DNA of 64,000 bases from Frateuria_A sp051900535 (GCF_051900535.1 NZ_JBHZGI010000007.1:127610-191609); one strand, 5' to 3'; counted from the first letter of the stretch, positions 22,515-31,420 are shown. Notes: generated from the sequence alone by a model not told the origin. Numbers and translations: made by a program.

Positions 22515-24608
22515 ATGCAAGCGATGCGATGGATGGTGGCGACCGCACTGCTGTGCGGTTCGGCGGTGAGCGCGGGGGCGTTCGCGGCGGCGGCCCAGCA
22601 GGGCAAGGCGCCGGCGGGCATTCCGGCCGGTGGCGCGATGGGCGTGGACCTGGCCGGCATGGACCACTCGGTCAAGCCGGGCGACGATTTCGACAACTTC
22701 GCCAACGGCACCTGGCGCAAGACCGCGGTGATCCCGGCCGACCGCGCGAGCACCGGCATTTTCCTGCAGGTGTTCCAGAAGGCCGAGAAGCGCAACGCGC
22801 AGATCATCCGCGAGGCCGGCGCCGGTCATCCGGCCGCAGGCAGCGACCAGCGCAGGATCGCCGACTACTACGCCGCTTTCATGAACGAGGCGGCGATCGA
22901 AAAGGCGGGCCTGGCGCCGCTCAAACCGGAACTGGACAGGATCGCCGCGATCCGCGACCGCACCGATCTTTCGCGCGTGCTCGGCGGCCAGTTGCGTGCC
23001 GACGTCGACCCGATCAATGCGACGAACTGGGAGACCGAGCATCTGTTCGGCCTGTTCGTCACGCAGGGCCTGGAAGATCCCTCGCACAACATCGCCTACC
23101 TGCTGCAGGGCGGCCTGGGCATGCCCAACCGCGACTACTACCTCAGCGACGACAAGGAGATGGCCGGCTTCCGGGACAAGTACAAGGCCTACATGGCCGC
23201 CACGCTGCAGCGCGCGGGCGTGGCCGACGCGCAGGCCAAGGCCGACGCCATCTTCGGGTTGGAGATGAAGATCGCCAAGGCGCAGTCGAGCCTCGTCGAG
23301 AGCGAGGACGTGCACAAGGCGAACAACCCCTGGCCGGCCAGCAGCTACGCGCAGAAGGCGCCGGGCATGGACTGGAACGCCTACTTCGAGGCCGCCGGCC
23401 TCACCGGCCAGCCAGTGGTCGACGCGTGGCAGCCGGAGGCGATCAAGGGCCTCTCGGCGCTGGTCGCCAGCGAGCCGCTGGAGACCTGGAAGGACTACCT
23501 CACTTTCCACACCATCAACGAGAGCGCCGGCCTGCTGCCCAAGGCCTACGCCAACGCCAGCTTCGAGTTCTACGGCCACACGCTGACCGGCACGCCCAAG
23601 CAGCGCGACCGCTGGAAGCGCGCGATCGGCGCGGTCAACAACGACCTGGGCGACGCGGTCGGCCAGATCTACGTCAAGAAATACTTCCCGGCCTCGTCCA
23701 AGGCCGAAGTGCAGGACATGGTCAAGAACATCCTGGCCGCGTTCGACGAGCGCGTGGACCAGCTGGACTGGATGACCGACGCCACCAAGCAGAAGGCCAA
23801 GGCCAAGATCGAATCGCTGAAGGTCGGCGTGGGCTACCCGGAAACCTGGCGCGACTACAGCGCGCTGGTGATCAAGCCGGACGACGCGCTGGGCAACCAC
23901 CTGCGCGCGGTCGAGCAGGAGTTCCGCCACCAAAAGGCCAAGCTCGGCCAGAGCGTGGACCGTGGCGAGTGGTGGATGACGCCGCAGACCGTCAACGCGG
24001 TGAACCTGCCCTTGCAGAACGCGCTCAACTTCCCGGCGGCGATCCTGGAAGCGCCGTTCTTCGATCCGAAGGCGGACGCGGCGGCCAACTACGGTTCCAT
24101 CGGCGCGGTGATCGGCCACGAGATCAGCCACAGCTTCGACAACACCGGCGCCGAGTTCGATGCCCAGGGCCGCCTGGCCAACTGGTGGACGCCCGAAGAC
24201 CTGGCCCACTTCAAGGCTGCCGGCCAGAAGCTGGTCGAACAGTACAACGCCTACGAGCCGTTGCCCGGGCTGCACATCAATGGCCAGCAGACCCTCGGCG
24301 AGAACATCGCCGATGTCTCGGGCCTGACCGCTGCCTGGATCGCCTACCAGAAATCGCTGGGCGGCAAGCCGGCGCCGGAGATGCACGGGCTGAGCGGCGC
24401 GCAGCGCTTCTTCCTGGCCTTCGCGCAGTCCTGGCGCAGCAAGACCCGCGACGCGGCGCTGCGCCAGCAGGTCATCACCGACGGCCACGCGCCGGGTCGC
24501 TTCCGCGCACAGACCGTGCGCAACATCGACGCGTGGTACCAGGCGTTCGATCCCAAGCCGGGGCAGAAGCTCTACCTCGACCCGAAGCAGCGCGTGCACA
24601 TCTGGTAG
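22515..24608 (+). CDS. M13-family zinc metallopeptidase (PepO/neprilysin-like)
   Basis: Exported endopeptidase of 697 aa that cleaves oligopeptides in the periplasm. The signal peptide is MQAMRWMVATALLCGSAVSAGAFA. The M13 N-terminal domain begins at MDHSVKPGDDFDNFANGTW. The zinc site is H535-E-I-S-H539, with E596 of GENIADVSG as third ligand and D600 as its partner. The NGQQTLGENIADVSGL and late QSWRSKTRD segments are typical. The start at 22515 is set by the signal peptide; an in-frame extension reaching 400 bases upstream runs through a repeat and is not coding. No cognate inhibitor is nearby. Confidence 0.94.
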   Translation: MQAMRWMVATALLCGSAVSAGAFAAAAQQGKAPAGIPAGGAMGVDLAGMDHSVKPGDDFDNFANGTWRKTAVIPADRASTGIFLQVFQKAEKRNAQIIREAGAGHPAAGSDQRRIADYYAAFMNEAAIEKAGLAPLKPELDRIAAIRDRTDLSRVLGGQLRADVDPINATNWETEHLFGLFVTQGLEDPSHNIAYLLQGGLGMPNRDYYLSDDKEMAGFRDKYKAYMAATLQRAGVADAQAKADAIFGLEMKIAKAQSSLVESEDVHKANNPWPASSYAQKAPGMDWNAYFEAAGLTGQPVVDAWQPEAIKGLSALVASEPLETWKDYLTFHTINESAGLLPKAYANASFEFYGHTLTGTPKQRDRWKRAIGAVNNDLGDAVGQIYVKKYFPASSKAEVQDMVKNILAAFDERVDQLDWMTDATKQKAKAKIESLKVGVGYPETWRDYSALVIKPDDALGNHLRAVEQEFRHQKAKLGQSVDRGEWWMTPQTVNAVNLPLQNALNFPAAILEAPFFDPKADAAANYGSIGAVIGHEISHSFDNTGAEFDAQGRLANWWTPEDLAHFKAAGQKLVEQYNAYEPLPGLHINGQQTLGENIADVSGLTAAWIAYQKSLGGKPAPEMHGLSGAQRFFLAFAQSWRSKTRDAALRQQVITDGHAPGRFRAQTVRNIDAWYQAFDPKPGQKLYLDPKQRVHIW

Positions 24609-24617
24609 CGGACCAAG

Positions 24618-24685
24618 CTCCCTCTCCCCTGGCTCTGATCAAAGATGGGGGAGAGGGTTGGGGTGAGGGGCCGGGGCTCGCCAGA
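24618..24685 (+). repeat. CCCT-rich / GAGGG repeat, copy 4
   Basis: CTCCCTCTCCCCTGG, a 15-base loop, GGGGGAGAGGGTTGGGGTGA, then GGGGCCGGGGCTCGCC. The GGGAGAGGGTTGGGGTGAGGG core is a very common intergenic sequence in xanthomonads and pseudomonads. It follows the M13 peptidase stop. Confidence 0.65.
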
Positions 24686-24735
24686 ATGCCCGGGTGCCGA
24701 ACGACGATTCGAAGAAATCCTGGATCGCAGGCAAC

Positions 24736-24761
24736 AAAAAGGCCCCAATCGGGGCCTTTTT
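24736..24761. terminator. Bidirectional rho-independent terminator
   Basis: AAAAA, then GGCCCC-AATC-GGGGCC, then TTTTT. It is symmetric, so it serves the M13 peptidase transcript on the plus strand and the small exported protein on the minus strand, which converge here. Confidence 0.88.
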
Positions 24762-24783
24762 GCTGGTGCATCCAGTCCGATGC

Positions 24784-25134
24784 TTACCAGGTACGCACGT
24801 TCGCCACGCCGGCGGTAAAGCTCTGCATGTCCGACTGGTAGCGGAACAGGCGGCCCAGGTCGAAGTCGACCGACTGACCCGGGGCGATATTGGCGGTACC
24901 GGCCGGCCAGCCCTTCTTGCTCGCCAGCACCTTGCCGCTGGAATCCTTGGCGTCGATGGAAATCTGGGCGGCCGCGGGCTCGGCGCAATGGTTGACCAAC
25001 TGGCCCTTCAGGCTCAGGCGGCCGCCGCTGGCGGCGATCTTGAAATCCTGCACGGCGAAGTCGGTCGGCGAGCAGGCGGCATGCGCGGCCATCGGCGCGA
25101 GCAGGAACAGGGCGGAGGCGAACAGGATTTTCAT
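24784..25134 (-). CDS. Small exported protein, FxLYD-like
   Basis: A 116-residue exported protein. The signal peptide MKILFASALFLLAPMAAHA is followed by an all-beta domain with FKIAASGGRLSLKGQLVNHC, then AAAQISIDAKDSSGKVL and IAPGQSVDFDLG. That pattern (hydrophobic strand, loss-of-contact G, then a turn and PGQ) resembles FxLYD-type Ig-like domains. Two cysteines (C at the mature N-terminus and in VNHCAE) may pair in the periplasm. The start is set by the signal peptide. The function is unknown and the gene stands alone between the terminator and a Nudix gene. Confidence 0.65.
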   Translation of the reverse strand: MKILFASALFLLAPMAAHAACSPTDFAVQDFKIAASGGRLSLKGQLVNHCAEPAAAQISIDAKDSSGKVLASKKGWPAGTANIAPGQSVDFDLGRLFRYQSDMQSFTAGVANVRTW

Positions 25135-25206
25135 GGCGGATTCCGTGGCATTAGGGATGTCGATAGGAGGCGACACCCTCGGGAATCGGCCGCTGCCGCG
25201 AAATCT

Positions 25207-25791
25207 TTAGCCCGTATGCCCCGTCCGGGACCCGGCCTGGGCTGCGTGTTCCAGGAACCACAGGCCGGCAAATAGCTTCGGGTCGATCGAATACCCTTCC
25301 GCCGCCCGGGCGAACAGCCAGGCGCCAGCCTCCTGGCGTGGCACTTCATGGACCACGATGTTCTCGCTCTCGTCCCCGCCGCCGGCGCCTACCCGGACCA
25401 GGTCGTGGGCGCGCACGAAGGCGATCATCTCGGTGCTCATGCCCGAGGAAGAAGGGCCCTCGTGGATGAACTCCACCTGCCCGCAACGGTAGCCGGTCTC
25501 TTCCTCCAGCTCGCGCGCGGCCGCCAGCAGCGCACTTTCGTCCGACTGGTGGGCCAAATCGCCCACCAGGCCAGCCGGCATTTCGATGGTGTGCTTTAGG
25601 ATCGACACGCGGTACTGCTCGACGAACAGCACGCAATCGTCCGGCGTCAACGCCACGATGATCACCGCCCCGCCGGGGTTGTTGCGCTCGGCGTACTCCC
25701 AGCGCCCGCGCTTGCGCAGGCTCAGCCAGCGGCCTTCGCAAAGGGTTTCGACGGGGGCGCGGGCGTCGTCGGGAATGCGGTTGTCGTTCAT
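25207..25791 (-). CDS. Nudix hydrolase (ADP-ribose/ADP-sugar pyrophosphatase-like)
   Basis: A 194-residue Nudix hydrolase. The Nudix box runs from GLVGDLAHQSDESALLAAARELEEETGY and contains the REL-EEETG core, with extra residues ahead of the glutamate. The neighbouring strands VEQYRVSILKHTIEMPAG are like NudF-type ADP-ribose pyrophosphatases (R/HxxxEMPAG). The substrate is therefore probably a nucleoside diphosphate linked to a sugar. The start at MNDNRI is chosen because upstream residues look non-coding. No strong ribosome site is seen. Confidence 0.85.
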   Translation of the reverse strand: MNDNRIPDDARAPVETLCEGRWLSLRKRGRWEYAERNNPGGAVIIVALTPDDCVLFVEQYRVSILKHTIEMPAGLVGDLAHQSDESALLAAARELEEETGYRCGQVEFIHEGPSSSGMSTEMIAFVRAHDLVRVGAGGGDESENIVVHEVPRQEAGAWLFARAAEGYSIDPKLFAGLWFLEHAAQAGSRTGHTG

Positions 25792-25910
25792 GGGGCTATC
25801 GGCGCAAGAAGTACGGCATGGTGCCGCGCTTGGCTTGACCGGGCAATCGCCTCCGCTTTCGGCCGCGAGCAGGACACGGACGCACGCCCAATCAACTGCC
25901 TTAATACCCT

Positions 25911-26282
25911 TCATCGAGCCATGTAGAAATCCAGGGGGATCAGCTCAACGGCCCATCCGCCTTCTTCGCCCACCGTGGCGGCCGGATGCATGGATGCGAT
26001 GCCCAGGGCCTCGTCGAGGCTGTCCGCCTCGATGATGAAGAGGCCGCCCACCACTTCCTTCGACTCGGTGTAAGGCCCGTCGCTGATCTGCGTCTTGCCG
26101 CTGCGCGGGCGAAGTGACCTCCAGCCGTCCAGATCGCCGAGCGACGCGGAAACCAGGACCTTGCCGGTAGCGTGCATCTTCTCGTCCAGTGCCGGGCATT
26201 GGCTGACCAATGCCTTGACATCGTCCGGCGCCAGTTCGGCGAATTTTTCGGGGGTGAAGTAGGCCAGGCCGAGGTATTTCAT
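25911..26282 (-). CDS. YCII-domain (DGPF) protein
   Basis: A 123-residue protein of the YCII/DGPF superfamily. It begins MKYLGLAYFTPEKFAEL and carries the conserved SDGPYTESKEVVGGLFIIEADSLDEALGIA stretch, with the family's H near the C-terminus in MHPAA. AAGGAG lies 5 bases before the ATG. Family members are ferredoxin-like folds, sometimes fused to ECF sigma factors. No enzymatic reaction is proven for this branch. It stands between the Nudix and exonuclease genes, all on the minus strand with gaps of about 120-140 bases, so not clearly one operon. Confidence 0.83.
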   Translation of the reverse strand: MKYLGLAYFTPEKFAELAPDDVKALVSQCPALDEKMHATGKVLVSASLGDLDGWRSLRPRSGKTQISDGPYTESKEVVGGLFIIEADSLDEALGIASMHPAATVGEEGGWAVELIPLDFYMAR

Positions 26283-26418
26283 GGGAACTCCTTTGTCTGT
26301 GATGCATTGACGACGAAGAGGTTGCCCCGAAATCGACAATGCCCGGGAAGGGTTGGTACCTGGCGGCCAGCGTTGCGGATCGATAACGGACATCGCCCCG
26401 CCATCGCGTGGGGGGAAT

Positions 26419-27324
26419 TCAATCCGTGCCGAGGCCCGCCAACGCTCGCAACCGCGAGCGGGTCAGCGGCCCGAGGCGCAGCTGATCGCACACCGCCTCC
26501 AGCTGTCCGTTGCCCGCCCGTCGGCGCAGTGCATCGGCGGTCGGCGCGACGGGTGCATCCAGCGCGATACGGGTGAGGCGACGGCACAACAAGGCCAGCT
26601 CCGCATGCTCGCGCAGCCGTGCGGCGCAGGCGGCGGCGCCGCGGATGCGCAGGAAGGCGACCTCGTCGACGCGTTCCAGCAGCACGTCCAGGCTGCCGAA
26701 GTGGGCCAGCAGGGCGGCCGCGGTCTTTGCGCCGATGCCGGGCACGCCAGGAATGTTGTCCACCGCGTCACCGCACAGTGCCAGGTAGTCGGCGACCTGG
26801 TGCGGGTGCACACCGAGCTTCTCGTGCACGCCGGCCGGGCCCCAGCGCATGTTGCGGGCGAAGTCCCATTGTTCGTCGCGTTCGCCCAGCAACTGCCCGA
26901 AGTCCTTGTCGGCCGAGACGATCACGCTGTCCAGGCCGTGGCCACGCAGGCTCCACAGCGCGCTGCCGATCAGGTCGTCGGCTTCGTAGCTGTGGTCGAT
27001 CAGCACGGTGATGCCGAGCGCCTCGGTGATCGCGCGGCAGAGCACGAACTGGCGCTCCAGGTCCGGCGGCGGCAGTTCGCGGTTGGCCTTGTACGCCGGG
27101 TAGATGGCGTTGCGGAAGGAACTGGTCAGCGAGGCGTCGAAGGCCACCGCGACGTGTTCGGCGCGGCTCTTTTCCAGCAGCTCGCAGAGGAAACGGGTAA
27201 AGCCGTGCACGGCATTGACCGGATGGCCGTCGGCATCGTGGAACTGGTCGGGCATCGAGTGCCAGGCGCGGAACACATACAGGCTGCCGTCGACCAGATG
27301 GACAGCGGGCGTCGCGGAGGTCAT
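26419..27324 (-). CDS. 5'-3' exonuclease/flap endonuclease-like protein
   Basis: A 301-residue stand-alone homologue of the DNA polymerase I 5'-nuclease domain, akin to Xni/ExoIX. Metal-binding aspartates occur in HLVDGSLYVFRAWH, VAFDASLTSSFRNAIYPAYKANR, SYEADDLIGS and VSADKDFGQLL. The H3TH region is DAVDNIPGVPGIGAKTAAALLAHFGSLD. The key carboxylates appear intact, so it should have flap activity, unlike some ExoIX proteins that lost them. It starts with an ATGA overlap on the stop of the upstream nitroreductase, so they are co-transcribed. Confidence 0.88.
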   Translation of the reverse strand: MTSATPAVHLVDGSLYVFRAWHSMPDQFHDADGHPVNAVHGFTRFLCELLEKSRAEHVAVAFDASLTSSFRNAIYPAYKANRELPPPDLERQFVLCRAITEALGITVLIDHSYEADDLIGSALWSLRGHGLDSVIVSADKDFGQLLGERDEQWDFARNMRWGPAGVHEKLGVHPHQVADYLALCGDAVDNIPGVPGIGAKTAAALLAHFGSLDVLLERVDEVAFLRIRGAAACAARLREHAELALLCRRLTRIALDAPVAPTADALRRRAGNGQLEAVCDQLRLGPLTRSRLRALAGLGTD

Positions 27325-27887
27325 GGCGTCCACGTCGACAGCACCTGGGCGACCGTCGGCCGTTCGCGATCGGGCACCTCGATCTGCGGCGTGCCGATGT
27401 GCACGAAGCCGATCACCCGTTCGTTGCCAGCAAGCCGCAGGATCGCGGCGACGGCCTCGTCGTACGCCGCCCAGCCGGTCAGCCATTGCGCGCCGTAGCC
27501 CAGCGCATGCGCGCCCAGCAGCAGGTTGTAGGCCACGCAGCCGGCGGCGATCTCCTGCTCGATCGGCGGCACCTTGCTGCCCGCGGTGACCCGCGCGACC
27601 ACGACCAGCACCAAGGGGGCGAAGGCGTAGCGGGTGCGCTCTTTCTCGCGCTTGGACTCGGACAACGCCGGGTTGCGCGCGGCGATCGCGGCCAGCTGGT
27701 CGCCGAACGCCTGCTTGGCCTCGCCGCGCAGTTCGATCAACCGGAACGGCACCAGCTTGCCGTGATCCGGAACGCGCACGGCGGCTTCCAGCAGTGCGTG
27801 CAGTTCGGCACCCTGCGGCGCCGGCTCGCCGAGCTGGCGCGAAGGGACGGAGTGGCGCTGCATCAGCAGCTCGAGCGCAGGGGGCAT
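27321..27887 (-). CDS. Nitroreductase family protein (YdjA-like)
   Basis: An FMN-dependent NAD(P)H nitroreductase of 188 aa. The N-terminus LLMQRHSVPSRQLGEPAP has the conserved R-S/H-x-R flavin-phosphate motif. VRVPDHGKLVPFRLIEL is the second conserved block typical of YdjA. IEQEIAAGCVAYNLLLGAHALGYGAQWLTGW and GFVHIGTP complete the flavin pocket. The natural substrate is unknown. An alternative start 10 codons upstream exists; neither has a good ribosome site. Its stop overlaps the exonuclease start by four bases. Confidence 0.87.
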   Translation of the reverse strand: MPPALELLMQRHSVPSRQLGEPAPQGAELHALLEAAVRVPDHGKLVPFRLIELRGEAKQAFGDQLAAIAARNPALSESKREKERTRYAFAPLVLVVVARVTAGSKVPPIEQEIAAGCVAYNLLLGAHALGYGAQWLTGWAAYDEAVAAILRLAGNERVIGFVHIGTPQIEVPDRERPTVAQVLSTWTP

Positions 27888-28018
27888 GGCGGGCTCGGAA
27901 AAGGGCGGGTCGCCCATGATAGCCGCCACGGCCGGGTGAGGTCCGTGTGCGCAGGGTCGGCATCTGCCCCGCGCTCGCGCGGGCGGTGGAAGCGAAGCCC
28001 ATCCCGCGCTGCGCAATA

Positions 28019-28432
28019 TCAGGGAAGGCGGAACGAGCCGGGCAGCAGCTGACCGACGGTGGTCTCCTCCAGCGCATCGGCGAGGTTGCCCATCAGCACC
28101 GGCATGGTCTCGTCACAGAGTTCGGCCATCACCTGCCGGCAGGCGCCGCAGGGGCTCACCGGCCCGGGCGTGTCGGCGATCACCGCCAGTTGCACGAAAT
28201 CGCCAGGCCGGCAGCCGGCCGCGACGGCGCTGAACAGCGCGGTGCGCTCGGCGCAGTTGCACAGGCCGTAGGAGGCGTTTTCCACGTTGCAGCCGGTGAA
28301 GATGCGGCCATCGCGGGTGGTGACGGCGGCGCCGACGCGAAAGTTCGAATAGGGCGCATACGCCAGCTTGCGCGCCTCGCGGGCGGCGAGCATCAGCGGA
28401 TCGACGACGGGAACGGGCATCGGAGTAACCAT
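28019..28432 (-). CDS. cdd: Cytidine deaminase
   Basis: Zinc enzyme that converts cytidine and deoxycytidine to uridine forms in pyrimidine salvage. The catalytic motif is NCAERTAL (Cys and Glu), and the second zinc site is PCGACRQ. YAPYSNFRVGAAV and GCNVENASYGLCNCAE are diagnostic. Its 137 aa fit the short homotetrameric class with three zinc cysteines. AAGGGAG lies 5 bases before the ATG. It is transcribed away from pntAA; no nucleoside transporter is adjacent. Confidence 0.95.
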   Translation of the reverse strand: MVTPMPVPVVDPLMLAAREARKLAYAPYSNFRVGAAVTTRDGRIFTGCNVENASYGLCNCAERTALFSAVAAGCRPGDFVQLAVIADTPGPVSPCGACRQVMAELCDETMPVLMGNLADALEETTVGQLLPGSFRLP

Positions 28433-28583
28433 GGGATCTCCCTTGCAAAGACCCCGTGTGCGCCAGCCGTGGCACTGCCGGTGGGCCAGTCTACTGCGCC
28501 TGGCTCGGCGCCGGTCAAGCGGGCCAGTGCTTGCGGCCCTGGCCGTTGGGCTAGGATGAGCCGTCAGTTCCCGGGGGGACCGT

Positions 28584-29693
28584 ATGGCGATCACGGTAGG
28601 CGCGTTGCGCGAGGTGGCGGCGGGCGAGCGGCGGGTGGCGATCACGCCCGAGATCGCGCGCAAGCTGCGCGGCAAGGATGTGAGGGTGCTGCTGGAGCGC
28701 GGCGCAGGGGCAGCCGCGGGCTTCCCGGACGCGACGTATGTCGATGTCGAGTTTGCCGATGCTTCGCAAGTGCTCGCGCAAGCGGACCTGCTGGCGTGCG
28801 TGCTGCCGCCGGCGGACGAGGCGCTGGGACAGTTGCGCGAGGGCGCAGTCGTGGTCGGCCAACTGCGCCCGCACGGCGCGGCCGCGCGCATCGTGGCGCT
28901 GGGCAAGCGGCGGCTCACCGCTTTTGCGCTGGAACTGCTGCCGCGCACCACCCGCGCCCAGGCGATGGACGTGCTCAGTTCCCAGGCGGCGGTGGCCGGC
29001 TACCGCGCGATGTTGATCGCCGCCGAAGCCTGCCCGAAGTTCTTTCCCATGCTGACCACGGCCGCCGGGACCATCCGTCCCTCGCGTGTGCTGGTGATCG
29101 GCGCCGGTGTGGCCGGCCTCCAGGCGATCGCCACGGCGCGGCGGCTTGGCGCGCAGATCGAGGGCTACGACGTGCGGCCCGAAACGCGCGAGCAGGTCGA
29201 ATCGCTGGGCGCCAAATTCCTCGATCTTGGGGTCAGCGCCGCCGGCAGCGGCGGTTACGCGCGCGAGCTGTCGGAAGATGAGCGCCGCGCGCAGCAGCAG
29301 GCGCTGGCCGAGCATTTCAAGGTCGTGGACGTGATCGTGAGCACCGCGGCGGTGCCCGGTCGCCCGGCACCGAAGATCCTGACGGCGGCGATGGTCGAAG
29401 GCATGAAGCCGGGCGCGCTGATCGTGGACCTCGCCGCCGAAAGCGGCGGCAACTGCGAGCTGACCCGGCCGGGCGAGCGCGTGGATCATTCGGGGGTCAC
29501 CATCCTCGGGCCGCTCAACCTGCCCGCCGGCGCACCGTTGCATGCGTCGGAGATGTATGCGCGCAACGTGTTCAACTTCGTCGAGCTGCTGTTGCGCGAT
29601 GGTGCACTGGAGCCGGATTTCGAAGATGAGCTGGTTGCCAGGACCTGCCTGACGCAGGATGGCGAGCCGCGGTTTCCTGGTCAGGCGGCGTAA
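28584..29693 (+). CDS. pntAA: NAD(P) transhydrogenase subunit alpha part 1 (PntAA)
   Basis: Soluble NAD(H)-binding domain I of proton-translocating transhydrogenase, which makes NADPH at the expense of the proton gradient. It is the short form (369 aa) used by bacteria with three pnt genes. The Rossmann motif is VLVIGAGVAGLQAIATARRLGAQIEGYD, preceded by SSQAAVAGYRAMLIAA. RPGERVDHSGVTILGPLNLP is the usual late segment. Unusually, pntAB and pntB are not next to it but begin 1.8 kb further on, after three minus-strand genes. The N-terminus is set by MAITVGALREV, which matches family starts. Confidence 0.93.
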   Translation: MAITVGALREVAAGERRVAITPEIARKLRGKDVRVLLERGAGAAAGFPDATYVDVEFADASQVLAQADLLACVLPPADEALGQLREGAVVVGQLRPHGAAARIVALGKRRLTAFALELLPRTTRAQAMDVLSSQAAVAGYRAMLIAAEACPKFFPMLTTAAGTIRPSRVLVIGAGVAGLQAIATARRLGAQIEGYDVRPETREQVESLGAKFLDLGVSAAGSGGYARELSEDERRAQQQALAEHFKVVDVIVSTAAVPGRPAPKILTAAMVEGMKPGALIVDLAAESGGNCELTRPGERVDHSGVTILGPLNLPAGAPLHASEMYARNVFNFVELLLRDGALEPDFEDELVARTCLTQDGEPRFPGQAA

Positions 29694-29784
29694 CCACCGC
29701 ACACCCTCCAAAGGGGATGTCCGGAACGCCGGGCTCGCGGCTCACTCCCGATTAATGGGGTGCCGGGGCAGGGATGGATTCCAG

Positions 29785-30318
29785 TCAGTGGCCTGGCGGA
29801 CGCCGGGGCGGCGGAGGCGGCGCGGGCGGAGGCGGCCCCGGCGGATGCTCAAGCCCCTGCAACCGCTGCTCGATCGTCTGCGAGCGCCACTGCCGCAGCA
29901 GCCGCTCGCGTTGGTCGGGCGGCATGTGCTGGAACTGCTCGTAGGCCTCGTGCAGTCGCGCGCGTTGCTCCGGCGGCAGGCGGTGGAACTTGTGCATGTT
30001 CTCGCGGGCGCGTTCGCGCTGCTCCGGCGACATCGTCTGCCAGCGGGCGATGCGCTGACGGATTTCCTCGCGCCGGTCAGGCGGCAGGGTGACCCAATGT
30101 TCGGCGCGCTTGAGCATGTGCGCCTGCTTGCGTGGCGACATCTCGTTCCAGTGCCCGCGCAGTGGGGCGAGCACGTCCTGCTGGGCCGGATCCAGACTCT
30201 GCCAGGGGCGCGGAGCCGCGGGCGCGGAAGATGCGCTGGGCGGCGGCGCGTCCTGCGCTTGCAGCGGCGCGACGCCGGCCAGGGCAAACAGCAGTGGGAG
30301 CAGTGCGAAGCGGATCAT
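29785..30318 (-). CDS. DUF3106 exported protein
   Basis: A 177-residue exported protein. The signal peptide is MIRFALLPLLFALAGVAPLQA. The mature part repeats a helical unit of the type LPPDRREEIRQRIARWQTMSPEQRERARENMHKFHRLPPEQRARL, the DUF3106 signature, in which MSPEQR or LPPDQR caps each helix. It ends in a Pro-rich tail of P and R. The repeats resemble Spy/CpxP-like periplasmic helices, but that is a structural guess. It is last in the minus-strand operon with a DUF3619 gene and a sigma factor. Confidence 0.85.
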   Translation of the reverse strand: MIRFALLPLLFALAGVAPLQAQDAPPPSASSAPAAPRPWQSLDPAQQDVLAPLRGHWNEMSPRKQAHMLKRAEHWVTLPPDRREEIRQRIARWQTMSPEQRERARENMHKFHRLPPEQRARLHEAYEQFQHMPPDQRERLLRQWRSQTIEQRLQGLEHPPGPPPPAPPPPPRRPPGH

Positions 30319-30321
30319 GGT

Positions 30322-30753
30322 TCAGCGACGTACCTTCACGCGGTCGTTGGCGGCCAGCCAACCGTAGAAATCGAGGTTTTGATACAGCTGCGGATCGGCG
30401 CTGTCGGCGTCCGGCGGCAGGTCGCTGTCGGCGTCGACGGTAGTCGCCGCCGGCACCGCGTGCGAAGGCGCGTGGTCCATGTTGCGCAGCGGTTGCCAGA
30501 TCATCAGCGTGGCCAGCGCGAGCACCGCGAAGGCGCCGGCCGGCAGCAGCAGGCGCGGGACCAGACGGGCGGGCGCCGGTCGCGCGGCCTCCAGCGCCTG
30601 CCGGCGCGCGGCGCGCAGGCGGCCGGCGGTGGCCGGGTCGAGTTGCCGGCTGGCATCCAGGTACAGCGCACGGGCGCGCCGAGCCAGCTTGTCCGGATCG
30701 GGCCTGTCAGGACGGGACTTGTCGGGACGGCACTTATCGGGATCGGGCGTCAT
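30322..30753 (-). CDS. DUF3619 membrane protein, likely partner of the sigma factor
   Basis: A 143-residue protein. The Asp/Pro/Lys-rich N-terminus (PDPDKCRPDKSRPDRPDPDK) is followed by a helical stretch LARRARALYLDASRQLDPATAGRLRAARRQAL, the DUF3619 core. One membrane helix follows (about residues 68-86), then a periplasmic tail ending YGWLAANDRVKVRR. It starts with a four-base overlap on the sigma stop and ends 3 bases before the DUF3106 gene. Gene order sigma-DUF3619-DUF3106 recurs in proteobacteria, which argues for an anti-sigma-like role. Confidence 0.8.
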   Translation of the reverse strand: MTPDPDKCRPDKSRPDRPDPDKLARRARALYLDASRQLDPATAGRLRAARRQALEAARPAPARLVPRLLLPAGAFAVLALATLMIWQPLRNMDHAPSHAVPAATTVDADSDLPPDADSADPQLYQNLDFYGWLAANDRVKVRR

Positions 30754-31334
30754 TGCCAGTCCTCCAGTTGGTCGCGCAGATGGTGCATGGCGCGCGACAG
30801 GTGGGTTTTCACGCTGCCTTCGGAGCAGCCCATGGCCTGGGCGGTCTGCGCCACGTCCAGGCCTTCGAGCATGCGCAGCAGGAACGCTTCGCGCTGGCGC
30901 TGCGGCAGGCGCTGCACCGCGGCGGCGATGTCGGCCCAGGACTGGCTGTCGTGCAGCCGCTGCAGTGGGCTCGGGCCGTTGTCGGGCGGCTCCCACGCGG
31001 GGAGGTCCTCGCCCTCGTCGTCGCGCCCACCAAGCCAGCCGACCACGATCGAGCGCACCTTGCGGCGACGCTGCAGGTCCACGATCCGCCGGCGCAGGAT
31101 GCCCCAGAACAGCGGCGTCCATTCCTGCGCGGGCTTGTCCCGGTAGCTCCTGACCAGCCGCAGCATGGCGTCCTGCACCGCATCAAGCGCGTCCTCGCGA
31201 TGGCCCAGCTGCAGTTCGGCCAGGCGGAAGGCGCGGCGTTCCACGTCGGCCAGGAACGCGTCCAGCGTCGCCGGCACGGCGCGCTCCTGGGGTGCCAGCA
31301 GGTCGCTGTCCAGGGTGCCTGCAAGGCTGTTCAT
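30750..31334 (-). CDS. RNA polymerase sigma factor, ECF-type (DUF3619-linked)
   Basis: A 194-residue sigma factor. Region 2 has FRLAELQLGHREDALDAVQDAMLRLVRSYRDKP and the WTPLFWGILRRRIVDLQRRRK helix. Region 4 has LPQRQREAFLLRMLEGLDVAQTAQAMGCSEGSVKTHLSRAMHHLR. A loop of about 40 residues separates them. The start MNSLAGTL is the best in-frame choice, though no strong ribosome site is visible. It heads the three-gene operon that separates pntAA from pntAB. The regulon is unknown; a 7-bp inverted repeat at 31421-31441 lies ahead of it. Confidence 0.88.
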   Translation of the reverse strand: MNSLAGTLDSDLLAPQERAVPATLDAFLADVERRAFRLAELQLGHREDALDAVQDAMLRLVRSYRDKPAQEWTPLFWGILRRRIVDLQRRRKVRSIVVGWLGGRDDEGEDLPAWEPPDNGPSPLQRLHDSQSWADIAAAVQRLPQRQREAFLLRMLEGLDVAQTAQAMGCSEGSVKTHLSRAMHHLRDQLEDWQ

Positions 31335-31420
31335 GGCATCGAGATCCGCGTCATCGGCGCGCTGGCCCGGTTCCGGTTCGGTCGGATGCTTCAACGCGGC
31401 ACGCTCGCACGGGTTGACGC

